DNA from: a bacterium
GTDB lineage: Bacteria > Hydrogenedentota > Hydrogenedentia > Hydrogenedentiales > SLHB01
Assembly (NCBI GenBank): GCA_024231375.1
Contig: JAAEQP010001088.1
Span: forward strand, 1 to 6,979
Length of the DNA: 6,979 nucleotides
Direction: 5' to 3'
The notes below the pieces were generated by a model. That model saw only the letters and a list, made by a program, of their open reading frames with translations. It was not told where the DNA came from and ran no database searches. Positions 6,002-6,979 of the stretch are shown piece by piece. Every line of letters begins with the position of its first letter. The stretch's first letter is position 1. The translations under genes were made by a program, and so were the position numbers.

Positions 6002-6979
6002 CTACGTAAACTTGATCGAATACAAGTCGGCGTCTTTCATGGCGAATCGTAATCGAACCGCCTGGTCAGCAAGGCCGGCAAGGTTCGCATCGTTCCGCCA
6101 CGTGACCGTCCGCGCGATCTCGTCGCCAATGATCTCGTCGGCATCCTCGATCGCGTAGCCGGGCAGAGGCTGTCCGGTCTCGTCTTGCAGCTCCGCGCGC
6201 AGGCTGCCCGCGGCGGACGTGGAGTAGTTGACCATCAGCGATTGTCCGCTGAACGTGACCGGCTTCGTGAGCATTTCGCCGCCTGTGTACGGTGCATGCA
6301 CCGATGCGAAGCCATCCGTCCGAAGCACCAGGCGTTCGAGATAGACCGAGGGTTGACCGTAATCGCGGGTGATGTAGAAGGACATTTCCGAATCGCTCGT
6401 GGGGATCAGTCCCCACACCGGGTAGTTGGTGCGCGACGTCCAGTTGCTGAGCCCGATACCGGGACGCACGAAGCCTTCCATAAACGTCCGGTCGTAGACC
6501 GTGCCTCCCCGGCTCGTCAGCAACACCGCATCCGAACAGTCGTCGCCATAGTGCCCCTCGCCGCCAAGCGCCACGAACTGCTCGGGCGACAGAACCCGGC
6601 GGTCACGCATGAAGCGCGCGGCAATGGCCACATAGATGTGGGGCGCGCGGAAGTAGGGGAGCGTCTGGTTCGTGTACAGTTCTTCCGGCTCCGTATCGCC
6701 GAAAGTCATCGCTTCGATGTCCGACCAATGCAGGAAATCCGGCGATGTGCATCGCGCAACCGACCGCAGGCCCCCGTAGGCGTCGTCGCTCGCCCATTTG
6801 CGGAGATAGCAGCAGTAGCACTGCTCGCTCTCGGACCAGAACACGAGATTCTGCGAATCCAGCTCGCCCTGCGTGATGATGGGATCCTCACGCAGCTTCC
6901 GCCACCGAACCCCGTCCTCGGAGACGAAGGGGATCAGGCCGGTCTCCATGGTCCCGGCCACGGCTTTGAGCCGTTCGGA
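6002..6979 (-). CDS. Glycosidase-like five-bladed beta-propeller protein with C-terminal beta-sandwich, 5' end outside the window
   Basis: The last 325 residues are visible; the frame stays open to the window edge (upstream residues SERLKA precede VAGTME), so the N-terminus is missing and any in-window start is artificial. The first roughly 210 residues have propeller-style repeats typical of GH43/GH32-like or BNR-like folds: SEDGVRWRKL, TSPDFLHWSD, NQTLPYFRAPHIYVA, DDCSDAVLLTSRGG, TSRTNYPVWGLIP. The final 85 or so residues form a separate beta-sandwich (KPVTFSGQSLMVNYSTSAAG to FAMKDADLYSIKF). I recall this two-part layout from uncharacterised planctomycete-like proteins, usually longer than the visible part. 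The fold suggests binding or cleavage of a glycan, but no catalytic triad can be named, so function is inferred. It lies 68 nt upstream of the glycosyltransferase, same strand, without an evident terminator. Confidence 0.8.
   Translation of the reverse strand, partial: SERLKAVAGTMETGLIPFVSEDGVRWRKLREDPIITQGELDSQNLVFWSESEQCYCCYLRKWASDDAYGGLRSVARCTSPDFLHWSDIEAMTFGDTEPEELYTNQTLPYFRAPHIYVAIAARFMRDRRVLSPEQFVALGGEGHYGDDCSDAVLLTSRGGTVYDRTFMEGFVRPGIGLSNWTSRTNYPVWGLIPTSDSEMSFYITRDYGQPSVYLERLVLRTDGFASVHAPYTGGEMLTKPVTFSGQSLMVNYSTSAAGSLRAELQDETGQPLPGYAIEDADEIIGDEIARTVTWRNDANLAGLADQAVRLRFAMKDADLYSIKFT

Noticed and set aside
6959..6961. GTG as the start of the propeller protein
   Set aside because: The frame remains open to the window edge with residues continuous with the fold, and the protein would lack several propeller blades; the gene is simply cut by the edge.

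Overview
The window looks like a chromosomal piece of a GC-rich, probably environmental bacterium of the Planctomycetes / Lentisphaerae / Hydrogenedentes type. That is an inference from gene style: a large secreted glycosidase-like protein with tandem carbohydrate-binding-like domains, a propeller-type glycosidase relative whose C-terminal domain I associate with planctomycete-like genomes, and a GT-C membrane glycosyltransferase. No marker gene fixes the phylum.

Layout. Positions 1-155 hold no gene I can support. hslV (186-719, +) encodes the proteolytic subunit of the HslUV protease and is complete with all expected active-site residues; hslU does not follow it. Positions 720-1074 are non-coding and rich in repeats. 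They contain (a) a hairpin element at 742-807, (b) a diverged second copy of the hslV 3' end at 810-833, (c) a 194-bp foldback element with 29-bp imperfect terminal inverted repeats (850-878 and 1015-1043) and an inner hairpin, and (d) a partial copy of one arm of the first hairpin at 1044-1064, directly in front of the next gene. A 1041-residue exported glycoside-hydrolase-like protein follows (1075-4200, +). Two minus-strand genes converge on it: a GT39/ArnT-like membrane glycosyltransferase (4215-5933), and upstream of that a glycosidase-like beta-propeller protein cut by the window edge (6002-6979).

How the genes may work together. hslV is cytoplasmic housekeeping proteolysis and is probably unrelated to the rest. 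The other three genes all point to carbohydrate work at or outside the inner membrane: the 1041-aa protein and the propeller protein probably act on glycans, and the GT-C enzyme adds sugar from a polyprenyl-linked donor on the periplasmic face. The two minus-strand genes are 68 nt apart with no clear terminator between them and could be co-transcribed. The plus-strand glycosidase is transcribed separately and its stop codon lies 14 nt from that of the glycosyltransferase. No tRNA, rRNA, CRISPR array, riboswitch or transposase gene was seen. The most unusual part is the repeat-built hslV-glycosidase intergenic region; no complete new multi-gene system is visible.
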